A stretch of DNA of 64,000 bases from Clostridia bacterium (GTDB taxonomy: Bacteria > Bacillota > DTU025): positions 1-64,000 of the forward strand of contig JAYFQW010000016.1 of NCBI GenBank assembly GCA_034926675.1. The letters run 5' to 3'. Positions 35,234-43,965 of this stretch are shown here, one piece after another. Each line of letters starts with the position of its first letter. Within the stretch, counting starts at the first letter, position 1. The position numbers were made by a program, and so were the translations under genes. The notes beneath the pieces were generated by a model. The model saw only the letters and a list, made by a program, of their open reading frames with translations, searched no databases and was not told where the DNA came from.

Positions 35234-36034
35234 TCAACTCCTCGGGGGTACATCATCGACATTGACAGCACGATAGTACACGTGGTTGATCTCAACCGCG
35301 ATGGCGCTTTCCACACTCGAGTCAGCAACCTCATAGACCTTACCAAGCGTCCAGTGGGTCCGGTCAGCACAGGAACAGCCTGATCCACGCCAATCGACAG
35401 CAGCCAGATCCTCTCTCGGAAGAACACGCCTGGATTCCGACTCAAAGGTCACCGAGTCGGCGACTGCTCCAAGATAATCGCCCCGTTCCGCCTCCGGCAA
35501 GACCTCCTGGGTGATCCGATAGGTGTTGCCGCCGGCCTTGATCATGGTCGGATCCCTGGTATCGAGGCAATACGTGCCTTCCGCCCCCGTAGTCCTGCGT
35601 TTGAGATGCAAGAACTGGTCTTCCCTCGAGACGCCGACCGACTTTACTGCCCGGTGAAAGCGTCCATCGACATCGACGGCCAGTTCTCCCGACTCGAACA
35701 GCGAGTAGACATTCCCAAAGGAGTAGACAGTTCCCGATATAGAGTCAGAATCCCTGCTAAATGGAGCAAAGTCGATCAGACGCCCATCCTCCAGGACCAT
35801 CGCCCATTTCCGGATAGTTCCGACCCAGGTGTTCAGTGCTTCCCGCTCGACTGTATCCTCAAGAATCGCGTATTCATCTCCCATATAGTCGAACAACCGA
35901 ACGTCTTCCCTATGGATGCGACACGCCTCTGGGCCTCGGCTCACTCTCGAAGCTGTCGGTCTGACGCCAGAGCATCCTGCAAGAGCCATTGCCGCCAGTG
36001 CCAGCGGCAAGAGAACCCGATGTCTGATCCACAC
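35234..36034 (-). CDS. NisI/SpaI-like lantibiotic immunity lipoprotein
   Basis: 266 residues, GTG start behind AAGGAGGACAGTACA. Lipoprotein signal LLPLALAAMALAGCSG with lipobox Cys near residue 21. The mature part contains two related segments: DYMGDEYAILEDTVEREAL to LAVDVDGRFHRAV and GGNTYRITQEVLPEAERGDY to IAVEINHVYYRAV, matching the duplicated NisI layout. Such proteins sequester a lantibiotic at the outer membrane surface. It is the last intact gene of an operon with a LanFEG-type exporter and a two-component system. Assignment is from pattern and context; similarity to named immunity proteins is distant. Confidence 0.65.
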   Translation of the reverse strand: MWIRHRVLLPLALAAMALAGCSGVRPTASRVSRGPEACRIHREDVRLFDYMGDEYAILEDTVEREALNTWVGTIRKWAMVLEDGRLIDFAPFSRDSDSISGTVYSFGNVYSLFESGELAVDVDGRFHRAVKSVGVSREDQFLHLKRRTTGAEGTYCLDTRDPTMIKAGGNTYRITQEVLPEAERGDYLGAVADSVTFESESRRVLPREDLAAVDWRGSGCSCADRTHWTLGKVYEVADSSVESAIAVEINHVYYRAVNVDDVPPRS

Positions 36035-36109
36035 TGTACTGTCCTCCTTTCCTCTTCTCCACAGCGATTTCGCAGGCGTCTCAAGCGGTTCACCTTCCCA
36101 GTCTGAGAC

Positions 36110-36841
36110 TCACCTGCTCTTCCGGAACGCCCGCGCCGCCCAGATCGTCAGCAGGCATGAAACCGCGGCCGCCGTCATGCCGAGTCTTCCCCAGGGAAAC
36201 ACAGTACCCGGGAGGAATCCGGCAGCCGCATAGTACGGCCACATCAGAACGATCCACGCCGTCACGGAGTTGAGTGGGATTCCCGATGCGACGATCGCGA
36301 GAATCGAGGCGATAGCAGCACAGAGCAGCGATGCGATCCGTCTCTTCCGCAGAAGCAGCGCCGCCTGGCCCGCGAGCACCGGCGATTCGAACAGCAGGAG
36401 AACCTCGAGCGGACACAGAACCTGCGAAACGCGGATCGTTCTCTGTCCGAGGATGACATTCGCCGCCCCGACTGAAAGGATCGATGTGGCAAGCACGGAC
36501 AATGAGCAGAAAGCAATGGCGATGAGCAGATCTGCCAGGACGAACGCAGAGGGGCGCGAGGACCTGCGAATGTGAAATCCATCTCCTGCCTCGAACTCTT
36601 CTCCGACACTCAGGCTCTCCCACAGGAAGAGAAGAATCGGGAACACGACAGCGTAGCCCGTGAAGATCAAGGTCAGCCGGTCCTCAATGGAGTAGTGGTC
36701 CATTCCGATAAGGAGAAAGGATGCCAAAACTGTTCCTGCAATGGTGTGCGATGCCAGAAGGGTCGTTAGCGCACTCCCCTTCATCCGATAGCAGCGGCAC
36801 GCCAGAACAAGACATGTCTGCTTCAGAAAGCCCCCCATCAT
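36110..36841 (-). CDS. Lantibiotic-protection ABC permease, LanG/MutG-like
   Basis: 243 residues with about six helices: LASHTIAGTVLASFLLIGMD, LTLIFTGYAVVFPILLFLWE, LLIAIAFCSLSVLATSILSV, AIASILAIVASGIPLNSV and AWIVLMWPYYAAAGFLPG. ATPase and a second permease of the same kind are encoded upstream with 4-bp overlaps (ATGA). The pattern of one ATPase plus two paralogous six-helix permeases is that of LanFEG exporters that expel lantibiotics or bacitracin-like peptides from the membrane. Confidence 0.82.
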   Translation of the reverse strand: MMGGFLKQTCLVLACRCYRMKGSALTTLLASHTIAGTVLASFLLIGMDHYSIEDRLTLIFTGYAVVFPILLFLWESLSVGEEFEAGDGFHIRRSSRPSAFVLADLLIAIAFCSLSVLATSILSVGAANVILGQRTIRVSQVLCPLEVLLLFESPVLAGQAALLLRKRRIASLLCAAIASILAIVASGIPLNSVTAWIVLMWPYYAAAGFLPGTVFPWGRLGMTAAAVSCLLTIWAARAFRKSR

Positions 36842-37596
36842 CTGTTCACCGTCCTGGTTCTTCTGCTCTTCCAGAGAACGAGCGCGGCGAGAACCGCGGC
36901 CAGCAGGACCCCCAGGAAGATCGCGGCATACGGCTTCCCCTGCATCGCCTGAGCGATGGTCCCTCCATTGTATTCCTCAAGCGCTCCAGACGGATGAATG
37001 GAGAGCAGTCGCCCGGTCGCGACAAAAGGGTAGCTTGCCGGCGCCAGATACCAGAATGTCGCCTGCGCGGCCAGCGGCCCCAGTGCCATGTTTATGCAGC
37101 ACAAGGCGACAAGGAGTACGCCTCCCGGTTTCACAGACGCAAGTTGCGTCACAGGTATCATCCACGCTTCGGCCAACAAAATCGCCAGAAAAGCCAAGCA
37201 GTAGCGACCAAACGGAATCGGATGCGTCTCCATCGCGCCCGCCGTGAGGCGTGCGATTCCAGCGACGAACAGGCAGCAGATCGCAGAGGACAACGCCGTA
37301 CGGATCGTTACGAGGAGCAGATCCGCCGCCACGAGCGACTCTTCCGGCATCCCGGAAAACGCTCGATTCTGCCCATGAGCGGCACTCCTCTCATAGTCCC
37401 ACCGTATCCACTGAAAGGCAGACATCAGCATACTCATGAAGAGGAGTTCCCACCAGTACACCATTGCTCTCGATGCATTGGATGCTCCCGAGATCAGGAC
37501 GGACACGAGAAACGTGGTCAGCGGGACAAGGACCATGAGCGAAGCCATCCCGCTGTGCTTCTCCTTGAGGTACTCCGACTGGATAGCACTCCTCAT
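36838..37596 (-). CDS. Lantibiotic-protection ABC permease, LanE/MutE-like
   Basis: 252 residues. N-terminus IQSEYLKEKHSGMASLMVLV and PLTTFLVSVLISGASNASRA are typical of the MutE/EpiE family, followed by WWELLFMSMLMSAFQWIRWD and several further helices (LSSAICCLFVAGIARLTAGA; YAAIFLGVLLAAVLAALVLW). It overlaps the ATPase gene and the next permease by 4 bp each, a tight translational coupling for equimolar subunits. Confidence 0.86.
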   Translation of the reverse strand: MRSAIQSEYLKEKHSGMASLMVLVPLTTFLVSVLISGASNASRAMVYWWELLFMSMLMSAFQWIRWDYERSAAHGQNRAFSGMPEESLVAADLLLVTIRTALSSAICCLFVAGIARLTAGAMETHPIPFGRYCLAFLAILLAEAWMIPVTQLASVKPGGVLLVALCCINMALGPLAAQATFWYLAPASYPFVATGRLLSIHPSGALEEYNGGTIAQAMQGKPYAAIFLGVLLAAVLAALVLWKSRRTRTVNR

Positions 37597-38291
37597 CGCG
37601 AACGGTCCTCATGTCGGGTTTCGGAAGACGGGATAAACAGACCTTGGAGATGCCGAAGGTCTCCGCTGGGTCCATCGAAGATGATGCGGCCCCCCTGCAG
37701 CATTATGACACGGGGCGCCAGCGCCTGAATCTCCAGCAGATTGTGGCTCGACAGCAACACCGTCGTCCCCTGTTCCTGCAAGCGATCGATCAGCTCAATG
37801 AATTGGTCGACGCCCACGGGATCCAGCCCGCTTGTCGGCTCATCCAGAAGCAAGAGTTCGGGGTCGGGCAGCAGCGCCATGCCTATCCCGAGCCGCTGCC
37901 TCATGCCGATCGAGAAGAACTTCGCGCGCTTTTTCCCAGCATCCTCGAGTCCGACCATCTGCAGCACTTCCTCAATCCTCAGGTTGCGGATGCCGCGCAC
38001 GAGCGCGAGCACCTTCAGGTTATCAAAAGCTGACAGATGACCGTACAGCGGAGGCCGTTCGATCAGCGCTCCGATGCGCTGCTGGTCCGATGCGGTCAGT
38101 GGGCGCCCCTGAAGGAGTACCTCGCCGGAATCCGCTCGTTCGAGCCCCGCAATGATCTGCAGCAGCGTCGATTTTCCGGCGCCGTTCTCACCAAGAAGCC
38201 CGGTCACCTCGCCCTTCTGCAAGGAAAAGGCGATATCGTGAAGAATCTCGACCCCACCATATGATTTCATGACGCCCTTGACCTCAAGCAT
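37593..38291 (-). CDS. Lantibiotic-protection ABC ATPase, LanF/BcrA-like
   Basis: 232 residues, all catalytic motifs intact: Walker A GENGAGKSTLLQI, Q-loop LIERPPLYGHLSAFDNL (with the E-loop glutamate usual in lantibiotic exporters), signature FSIGMRQRLGIGMALL, Walker B LLLLDEPTSGLDPVG, H-loop TTVLLSSHNLLEIQ. It energises the two permeases that follow. The two-component system upstream probably induces it on peptide exposure. Confidence 0.93.
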   Translation of the reverse strand: MLEVKGVMKSYGGVEILHDIAFSLQKGEVTGLLGENGAGKSTLLQIIAGLERADSGEVLLQGRPLTASDQQRIGALIERPPLYGHLSAFDNLKVLALVRGIRNLRIEEVLQMVGLEDAGKKRAKFFSIGMRQRLGIGMALLPDPELLLLDEPTSGLDPVGVDQFIELIDRLQEQGTTVLLSSHNLLEIQALAPRVIMLQGGRIIFDGPSGDLRHLQGLFIPSSETRHEDRSR

Positions 38292-38352
38292 AGTTCAGAG
38301 TCGCCTCCGATGGGGTTCATCATGCCTTCGGTCTGACTATGACACTAATGCT

Positions 38353-39495
38353 TCAAGGTTCTATCAGAAAAGTCACCACTCCCCCTTCCACAGGAGAATT
38401 CTCGATCCGAAGACACCCTCCATGGTGCTCGCAGACTCTGCTGGCAAAGGCCAGTCCCATTCCATAGTGACGCTCGCGTCCCTCCCGTCCGGACTCACGG
38501 TAGAAGAGTTGCACCCCCTGCGCAAGCTCCTGTTCGGAGAAGCCGGGTCCGTTGTCGATGACCTGAAATCGGACGTAATGATCCTCCACCCCAACGGCAA
38601 TTGTAACCCTCCCACCATCGGAGACATGCTCACAGGCGTTGCCGACTGCGTTAAGCAGCGCTCTGGCCAGGAACATCAGGTGGACCGACACAGTGGCATC
38701 GGGACCGATCTCGTGATACTCAATGGAGTGCTCAATGTTCTTGAAAGCAAAGACCCCCGAACACATCTTCGTCAGAGTGTCGACGATCTCGTGAATGGAC
38801 ACTTCCCGCTTTGCCAAAGGCACGGGATCCTCCGATTTCGAGTACAGGATGATCTCCCTGGAATAATGGTACAGCGTGTCGGCAGCCTTCTGTATCTCCG
38901 CGTTATACTCCTGCTGCTCTCGGCTGAGCGGCGTCATTTCCAAGAGCTCGCTGTTGCCCTGGATGATCGTAATCGGAGTGTTGATGTCGTGCGCCAGCAT
39001 CGAAATCTGATACTTCCGCTCTTGTTCGATCTGGTTCTGCCTCGCAATGGACGCTACTAACTCCTGGTCCATCTGTATGACGCTGTCCCGGATCTCCTGA
39101 AACTCCGAGATCTGCGATTCCTCCATATGCGTGGCGGATTCACCGTTCCTCAGCAGGCGGCAGACCATTACGATGCGGTTGACCTCCCACTTCATCCGGA
39201 GAACATAGCGGACGATCGCAAAGAGTACAAGGAGAAAGAACAGCAAGATGAATAGCAGAATACTGCCGGAGTTGAAGTTGATGCGACTCGCCCACTCGGG
39301 ATCCGCGAAGCGCGGAAGATTCCCCTCGGTATCCCCTGGAATCACCGCGCCGGTCCTGATGAGTATCGTCACGATGAGCGCCGTCACTAGCAATGCGACA
39401 ACTCCCGCGATCACAGCCTGGACCAGTAACCAGAAGACCTCCTGTGCGAAGCCGCTCCTTCGAGGACGCTTCCTGTGCGCGTGTCGATGCTTCAT
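38353..39495 (-). CDS. Sensor histidine kinase of the immunity locus
   Basis: About 380 residues from ATG 39495 (MKHRHAHRKR), overlapping the response regulator stop. Two transmembrane helices (EVFWLLVQAVIAGVVALLV near residue 20, ILLFILLFFLLVLFAIV near 95) flank a short extracellular loop of about 40 residues. Then HAMP-like linker, H-box SMLAHDINTPITIIQGNSEL, N-box LLNAVGNACEHVSDGGR and G-boxes IDNGPGFSEQ and HYGMGLAFA. The short loop and context fit LanK or BceS-like sensors of antimicrobial peptides. Confidence 0.9.
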   Translation of the reverse strand: MKHRHAHRKRPRRSGFAQEVFWLLVQAVIAGVVALLVTALIVTILIRTGAVIPGDTEGNLPRFADPEWASRINFNSGSILLFILLFFLLVLFAIVRYVLRMKWEVNRIVMVCRLLRNGESATHMEESQISEFQEIRDSVIQMDQELVASIARQNQIEQERKYQISMLAHDINTPITIIQGNSELLEMTPLSREQQEYNAEIQKAADTLYHYSREIILYSKSEDPVPLAKREVSIHEIVDTLTKMCSGVFAFKNIEHSIEYHEIGPDATVSVHLMFLARALLNAVGNACEHVSDGGRVTIAVGVEDHYVRFQVIDNGPGFSEQELAQGVQLFYRESGREGRERHYGMGLAFASRVCEHHGGCLRIENSPVEGGVVTFLIEP

Positions 39496-40211
39496 TCGGC
39501 CCTCCAGCGATACCCTACTCCCCAGACCGTATCGATCGGCTGCAACCGGTAGGGCTCCAGCTTTTTTCGAATCTGGTATACGTATTCGGACACCGAGCTG
39601 ATCATAGTGTCGGAGCATAGATCGTACACCGCTTCGTAGATCGTCTCCCGCGTATAGGTCTTGCCGGGATGCAGTGCAAGCAGTGTCAGAATGTCGAACT
39701 CTCGACGCGACACGTTGATCTCCTCCTTACCGACAAAAACCCGTCGCGCGTCGAAGTCGAAGGTGATGCCGGAGATGGTGCGGACGAGCCGCTCATGCGG
39801 CAAATCCCGGGCCCTCAGATGCGCCTGGACGCGCGCGATGAGCTCCTTGCGGCGAAACGGTTTGGCGACATAGTCGACGGCGCCGGATTGTAGTCCTTCG
39901 ACGAGATCCTCTTCCTGAGTCTTCGCCGTGAGAAAGATAACCGGACAGTCGATGTGCTCCGCGATGTGTCTGCAAAGCACTATCCCGTCCATTCCCGGCA
40001 TCATGATGTCCAGGAGGATCAGGTCGTACCCGAAGAAATCCTGCACGCGAAACCGGTCGACCGCTCCCATCGACGATACCTCGTATCCCTCCTTCATCAG
40101 CATCGTCTCCAGCAGCTTCCGGATCGAGGCATCGTCATCGATCACAAGAATCCGCTTTGTCCGCTCCCTCTCCATCCCGGACTGTCGATTGCTTTGCGCG
40201 TTCGTATCCAT
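39492..40211 (-). CDS. OmpR-type response regulator of the immunity locus
   Basis: 239 residues from ATG 40211, 6 nt behind AAGGAG. Receiver domain ILVIDDDASIRKLLETMLMK, phospho-Asp in LILLDIMMPGMDGI, VIFLTAKTQEEDLV; winged-helix output domain NVSRREFDILTLLALHPGKT, then SVSEYVYQIRKKLEP and VWGVGYRWR. Order regulator-kinase-exporter-lipoprotein matches LanRK-FEG-I immunity clusters. Confidence 0.94.
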   Translation of the reverse strand: MDTNAQSNRQSGMERERTKRILVIDDDASIRKLLETMLMKEGYEVSSMGAVDRFRVQDFFGYDLILLDIMMPGMDGIVLCRHIAEHIDCPVIFLTAKTQEEDLVEGLQSGAVDYVAKPFRRKELIARVQAHLRARDLPHERLVRTISGITFDFDARRVFVGKEEINVSRREFDILTLLALHPGKTYTRETIYEAVYDLCSDTMISSVSEYVYQIRKKLEPYRLQPIDTVWGVGYRWRAE

Positions 40212-40266
40212 GACATACTCCTTCTGCGGGAATAAGACTGAAGCAGGTTCATTGCTTCGCCTGGCC

Positions 40267-41763
40267 TCAACGATTCCTCCCATCAGCCTGCACAGCCTGT
40301 ATGTACTTGACGGCTCTCTCCAGCGCCTCGTCGGGATGAACCCACAGGTCGGGCATGAGGCCGCGACCATCGGGGTTAACGAGGTCTTCGCATAGGGATA
40401 TCTTGGTGCCGCACGACAGCCCGATTTTAGAGTTCGGGAGGATGAATACACCCACATTCCCTGCGAGCATCGCCCCACAAGTGTTTGTTCCGACAACCAC
40501 CACGTTATCAAGCTGCTGGACATACTTGACAAAGTCCTCTCCGGCTGAGCCCGCGTAAGAGTCGATCAGCACGACCAGGAGTGTATCGTTTTCCGCCCTT
40601 ACGCCCCCAGTGACAGATATCAGGCTCCAGCCGGGCCTGTCCGGATCAGCCCCAGCAGCTTGCCATGATCGGACACTGATTGGTCCCGAGGAAGTGCCGG
40701 CGGCGAACAGGTCCGCTCCCGCGTACGACAAGAAATTCTCGAATAGCTTCCCGGCCGTGCTCGTCACCAGCAGAGCGTTGAGACTGGCCGGGCACACATC
40801 AGCCCCCGAGAGTTCCCGTGCCCACTCCAAAGCGTACGGGCTGTTTCCACCCATATGCGACCTCAGGTCGAGGATGACGGCAGGAGCCTTCCTTAGCTTC
40901 CTCGCATCGCGCGTCAGCCTCTCAAGCTCCGACATGGTATCAGGTCGCGGTGTCAGACTACGATTCACGGCAACCGGAACACCGTCTACATGCCTCAGCT
41001 CGTACACGGGTCCACGCACACGGGCCGAGTCAACCAGTTCGAGCTGAACAGGTTCAGAAGAGCCATCGCTCCACTCCAGCTTGACGCATATGTCCACATC
41101 GGAATCGCTCACAGCGCCAAGGCAGTAGAAGATCTCTCCATCGCTGTCTATCGACGGCTTCATCCAAAGTGACGGGTCTTCGCCCTCCACGGCAGTCGCC
41201 CATCAGTCAGGCGCATGGCGCTGGCGGAACCTGCCGCCGCATTCATCGAACTCCATGTCGAACCTTGCGAAGAACCTGTACCTGAGGCACATCTTCTTGT
41301 CGCCGATGGAAAAGTGACCGTCCTGTATGAAACCGAGCTGTCGCTGAAGCAATTCGGCAAGCTGACCGGGATTAACATCCTCACCCGGGAAATCTTCGGT
41401 CTCTGCAAGGATGCTTTCCTTAGCCGCAAGGAACGCCTCATCCCCGCCGAAGAACTGATACGCCCCGTATCCGTACTTCAGCACTCTGAAGAGAAAATCC
41501 ACATCCTGCCGAGCTTCATCTTTCGGAATAAGTGAAGGCACGATTCCCAAGTCCCATCTGTTGAACGACAGAGTCTCAGGATGCGGCTCATCCCAGAAAT
41601 CGCCATATCTGTACAGCAGCCGTTCGAACTCCGCCCGCGCCTCAGGCTTCGTTGCACCGTGCTTGTGAGAATACGCAACCCGAACAGCGTCCGACAGAAT
41701 CGACACCAGTGCGCACGTGAGGACCAGCGTTACAGCGAAAACCGCGCCGGCCCTTCGGGTCAT
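40267..41763 (-). pseudogene. S41-family (tail-specific) protease interrupted by one in-frame TGA
   Basis: From ATG 41763 (RBS GAAGGTGG) the frame has a signal-anchor (AVFAVTLVLTCALVSILSDA), then a protease N-terminal region (DVDFLFRVLKYGYGAYQFF; LGFIQDGHFSIGDKK) up to TGA at 41203-41205. The same frame continues without shift: GEDPSLWMKPSIDSDG, VILDLRSHMGGNSPYALEW, catalytic region VLIDSYAGSAGEDFVKYV and VVVVGTNTCGAMLAGN. Together they make about 498 codons, a complete S41 protease with a single nonsense codon, perhaps CGA to TGA. It lies 56 bp upstream of the regulator-kinase pair. It could degrade an antimicrobial peptide outside the cell if functional. Confidence 0.8.
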
Positions 41764-41945
41764 CGCACAACCACCTTCTCTTCCAACAGCAGTCTCAACG
41801 GTCAGTTCAGCAGGAAGATACTCGCCAACGCCTACCATATTCCCTCTCCGCTGCCGGTTCAACGCCATATGCTGACCGTACTCTCGATACGCGGCTCAAG
41901 CGCTGCAGGCCGCATCAACCGGTGCAGAGCTGCGCTTCAGCTAAT

Positions 41946-42683
41946 CTAATCCCATTCCAGGACTCCGCTCGCGCGCTCCCGAGGCGCCAGTCCAGCCAAG
42001 GCCCAACATGCGGCGACGACGGCGAGGCATACCATACTCGACATAGTGAACAGACGAGCATGGTGTTGGGCACCCAGTATCTTGTACCATACTGAAGACA
42101 AGACGAGGGGAGACATCGAGAAAAGGACAGCTACGTACCACGCATGTGTGTATAGCATGATAATGATGCCCACTACTCCGAAGGACGCCAATGAGACCAG
42201 AGGCGCGACCACTAGGCTGGCAATGGTCCATTTCAGTGTGGGCAAGCTCAGGCCCCGCCCGATTACCGACATCCCGCCGACGTACAGGCCAAGGGCCGCG
42301 AGAACGACCACATATGTCACGGCGAACACCGCCGACACCTTGGCAGCCCACACCGCCCTAGGAGTGACTCCCGAGCACAGGATCGGGATCATTGTCTTTC
42401 GGGTCTTCTCGCGAATCATGAGGTTCGACACGATGTAGGCTCCGGCGAACACCATGATCCATAGCACGAGCAGTGGCATCTGCGCATTGGCTGCTGTGCT
42501 GAGTGCAGCTCTGTAGGCGGCGGTCTCTGCGCCCTGCGTATGAAGCGTGCGAGGTAGAGTCATCACGGGAATCAGTGCAAATCCCAGGGCGCCCAGGAGG
42601 CTCATGGCAATGTGCAGTCCGCCCGTGCGAAGGGCTTCCGCGATGTCCTTGCGCACAAGCGTCCGAAATGGGCCGGTGTTCAT
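41946..42683 (-). CDS. ABC-2-type exporter permease
   Basis: 245 residues, about six helices: GGLHIAMSLLGALGFALIPV, LLVLWIMVFAGAYIVSNLM, AVFAVTYVVVLAALGLYVGG, IASLVVAPLVSLASFGVVGI and VCLAVVAACWALAGLAP. The segment LMIREKTRKTMIPILCSGVT is the cytoplasmic loop common in these exporters. ATG overlaps the stop of a truncated ATPase gene (ATGA), so its own ATPase has been lost; it may be served by the NatA-like ATPase at 43966-44874 or be non-functional. Confidence 0.82.
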   Translation of the reverse strand: MNTGPFRTLVRKDIAEALRTGGLHIAMSLLGALGFALIPVMTLPRTLHTQGAETAAYRAALSTAANAQMPLLVLWIMVFAGAYIVSNLMIREKTRKTMIPILCSGVTPRAVWAAKVSAVFAVTYVVVLAALGLYVGGMSVIGRGLSLPTLKWTIASLVVAPLVSLASFGVVGIIIMLYTHAWYVAVLFSMSPLVLSSVWYKILGAQHHARLFTMSSMVCLAVVAACWALAGLAPRERASGVLEWD

Positions 42684-42894
42684 CCGTGATTCGCCTCCTC
42701 TTCCTCCTCGATGGCTGAAAGGAACACGTCCTCGAGCGTGTTCCCCATCTCCCGCACCTCACGGAATTCGATGGAGCCCAGAGCCAACCTGCGCAGGACT
42801 TCACTGGACTGGACGCCCTGAGCCATCGCCGCCTGGACTGTGTCCTCTGCGACCCATGAGTGTTCCGCTACCGTGAGCAGGGACAGCGTTAGTT
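42680..42894 (-). pseudogene. C-terminal remnant of an ABC exporter ATPase
   Basis: A frame overlapping the end of the NatB-like gene reads EELTLSLLTVAEHSWVAEDT, VQAAMAQGVQSSEVLRRLAL, GSIEFREVREMGNTLEDVFL and ends EEEEEANHG before TGA at 42680. The LEDVFL tail is the invariant C-terminus of exporter ATPases. Walker motifs and the rest (about 230 residues) are gone. The residual frame still overlaps the next permease start, showing that an ATPase/permease operon was truncated by a deletion that brought the NatB gene alongside. Confidence 0.8.
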
Positions 42895-43857
42895 CTTCCG
42901 AATCGCGAGACCAATTGCTTTGAACACGCTGATCTTGTTGCCATAGTTTAGGATTCCCAGACGATAGATCTGTATTGATAGCTTAATCACAAGAATCGTT
43001 GCGGCGACGAGGAGTACGAGACTCACAGACAGATCCCCTATGGAGACAGTCGTAGTGAAATAGCGCAGAACCATGGCGAAAGGAGACGAACACGGAAGGA
43101 TGGACATAACACGCAGCACCTTGCTTCCGGTCTTCTCCGGAAACACCCGGGCACAGGCACATATGGTATACGAAACGATGAATGTAGTATACCCAATGCC
43201 GAATGCGTTTGCACGTCCGTCCACGTTGGTCATTAGGGATGCCTCGGCCGCAAGCATAAAAACGTAGAACAAGAGGCCAGGAATCGCAAAGGCAAAGAAA
43301 CATGCGAATCCCTGTGGAGCTATTCCTGTTGCCTCTGCAAGAGAAATGGGAGAACGCGACCCATTTGCCCAGACCCCAAGAACCCCAGCCAGGACGACTA
43401 TCGCGAGTTGAATGACGGCCAATGTAGCAGACGCCAGGACCTTACCGAGAATCAAGCTCTTTGGACTCGTACTGGTTACCAGAAGCTCCACTGTCTGAAA
43501 AGTCTTCTCCTCCGCCATTGCATTGATGATTAGGACGGAATAGCCCGTAATAGCAATAAGCATGATGTTCATCAGAATCATGCCAACAGCCGTGCCTACA
43601 TCCGTTTTGTCGTGAAGAGCACCCTCTGCGCCCTTCCTGTCTAGGTTTCTACTCTCCTGAAGCCTATCGATAACGGACGTGTCAGTAGACTCTTGACCTT
43701 CACCATTCCTCTGTGAAGAAGCAGCCGTGTCCATGAACCTCGGAATGCACGCAAGGAAGAAGACCATGGTCACAACAAGAATCGTTGCGACCCAGATGCC
43801 CCTCTTGCTCAGCAGATTTCGCAGTTCAAAACGGAATACCGTCCTAAACCCTTTCAT
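42889..43857 (-). CDS. NatB/YhaP-type ABC exporter permease
   Basis: 322 residues. N-terminus FELRNLLSKRGIWVATILVV, long extracytoplasmic loop (residues about 45-95, charged), then five helices including IMLIAITGYSVLIINAMAEE and the loop EKTFQTVELLVTSTSPKSLI, a landmark of NatB/YhaP proteins. Start ATG behind AGGAGGGGGACG. Its ATPase partner is encoded 110 bp upstream. NatAB-type exporters remove sodium, other cations or peptide antibiotics; substrate is open here. Confidence 0.9.
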   Translation of the reverse strand: MKGFRTVFRFELRNLLSKRGIWVATILVVTMVFFLACIPRFMDTAASSQRNGEGQESTDTSVIDRLQESRNLDRKGAEGALHDKTDVGTAVGMILMNIMLIAITGYSVLIINAMAEEKTFQTVELLVTSTSPKSLILGKVLASATLAVIQLAIVVLAGVLGVWANGSRSPISLAEATGIAPQGFACFFAFAIPGLLFYVFMLAAEASLMTNVDGRANAFGIGYTTFIVSYTICACARVFPEKTGSKVLRVMSILPCSSPFAMVLRYFTTTVSIGDLSVSLVLLVAATILVIKLSIQIYRLGILNYGNKISVFKAIGLAIRKN

Positions 43858-43965
43858 CGTCCCCCTCCTAGTACAATAGAGTGGCTTCCAGCTGGTCCTT
43901 GAAGAGCTAAAAGAGTCGTGTCGAGGATCAGCGCGACAGCCAGACAGTCGAGCGAGTTCACAGGT

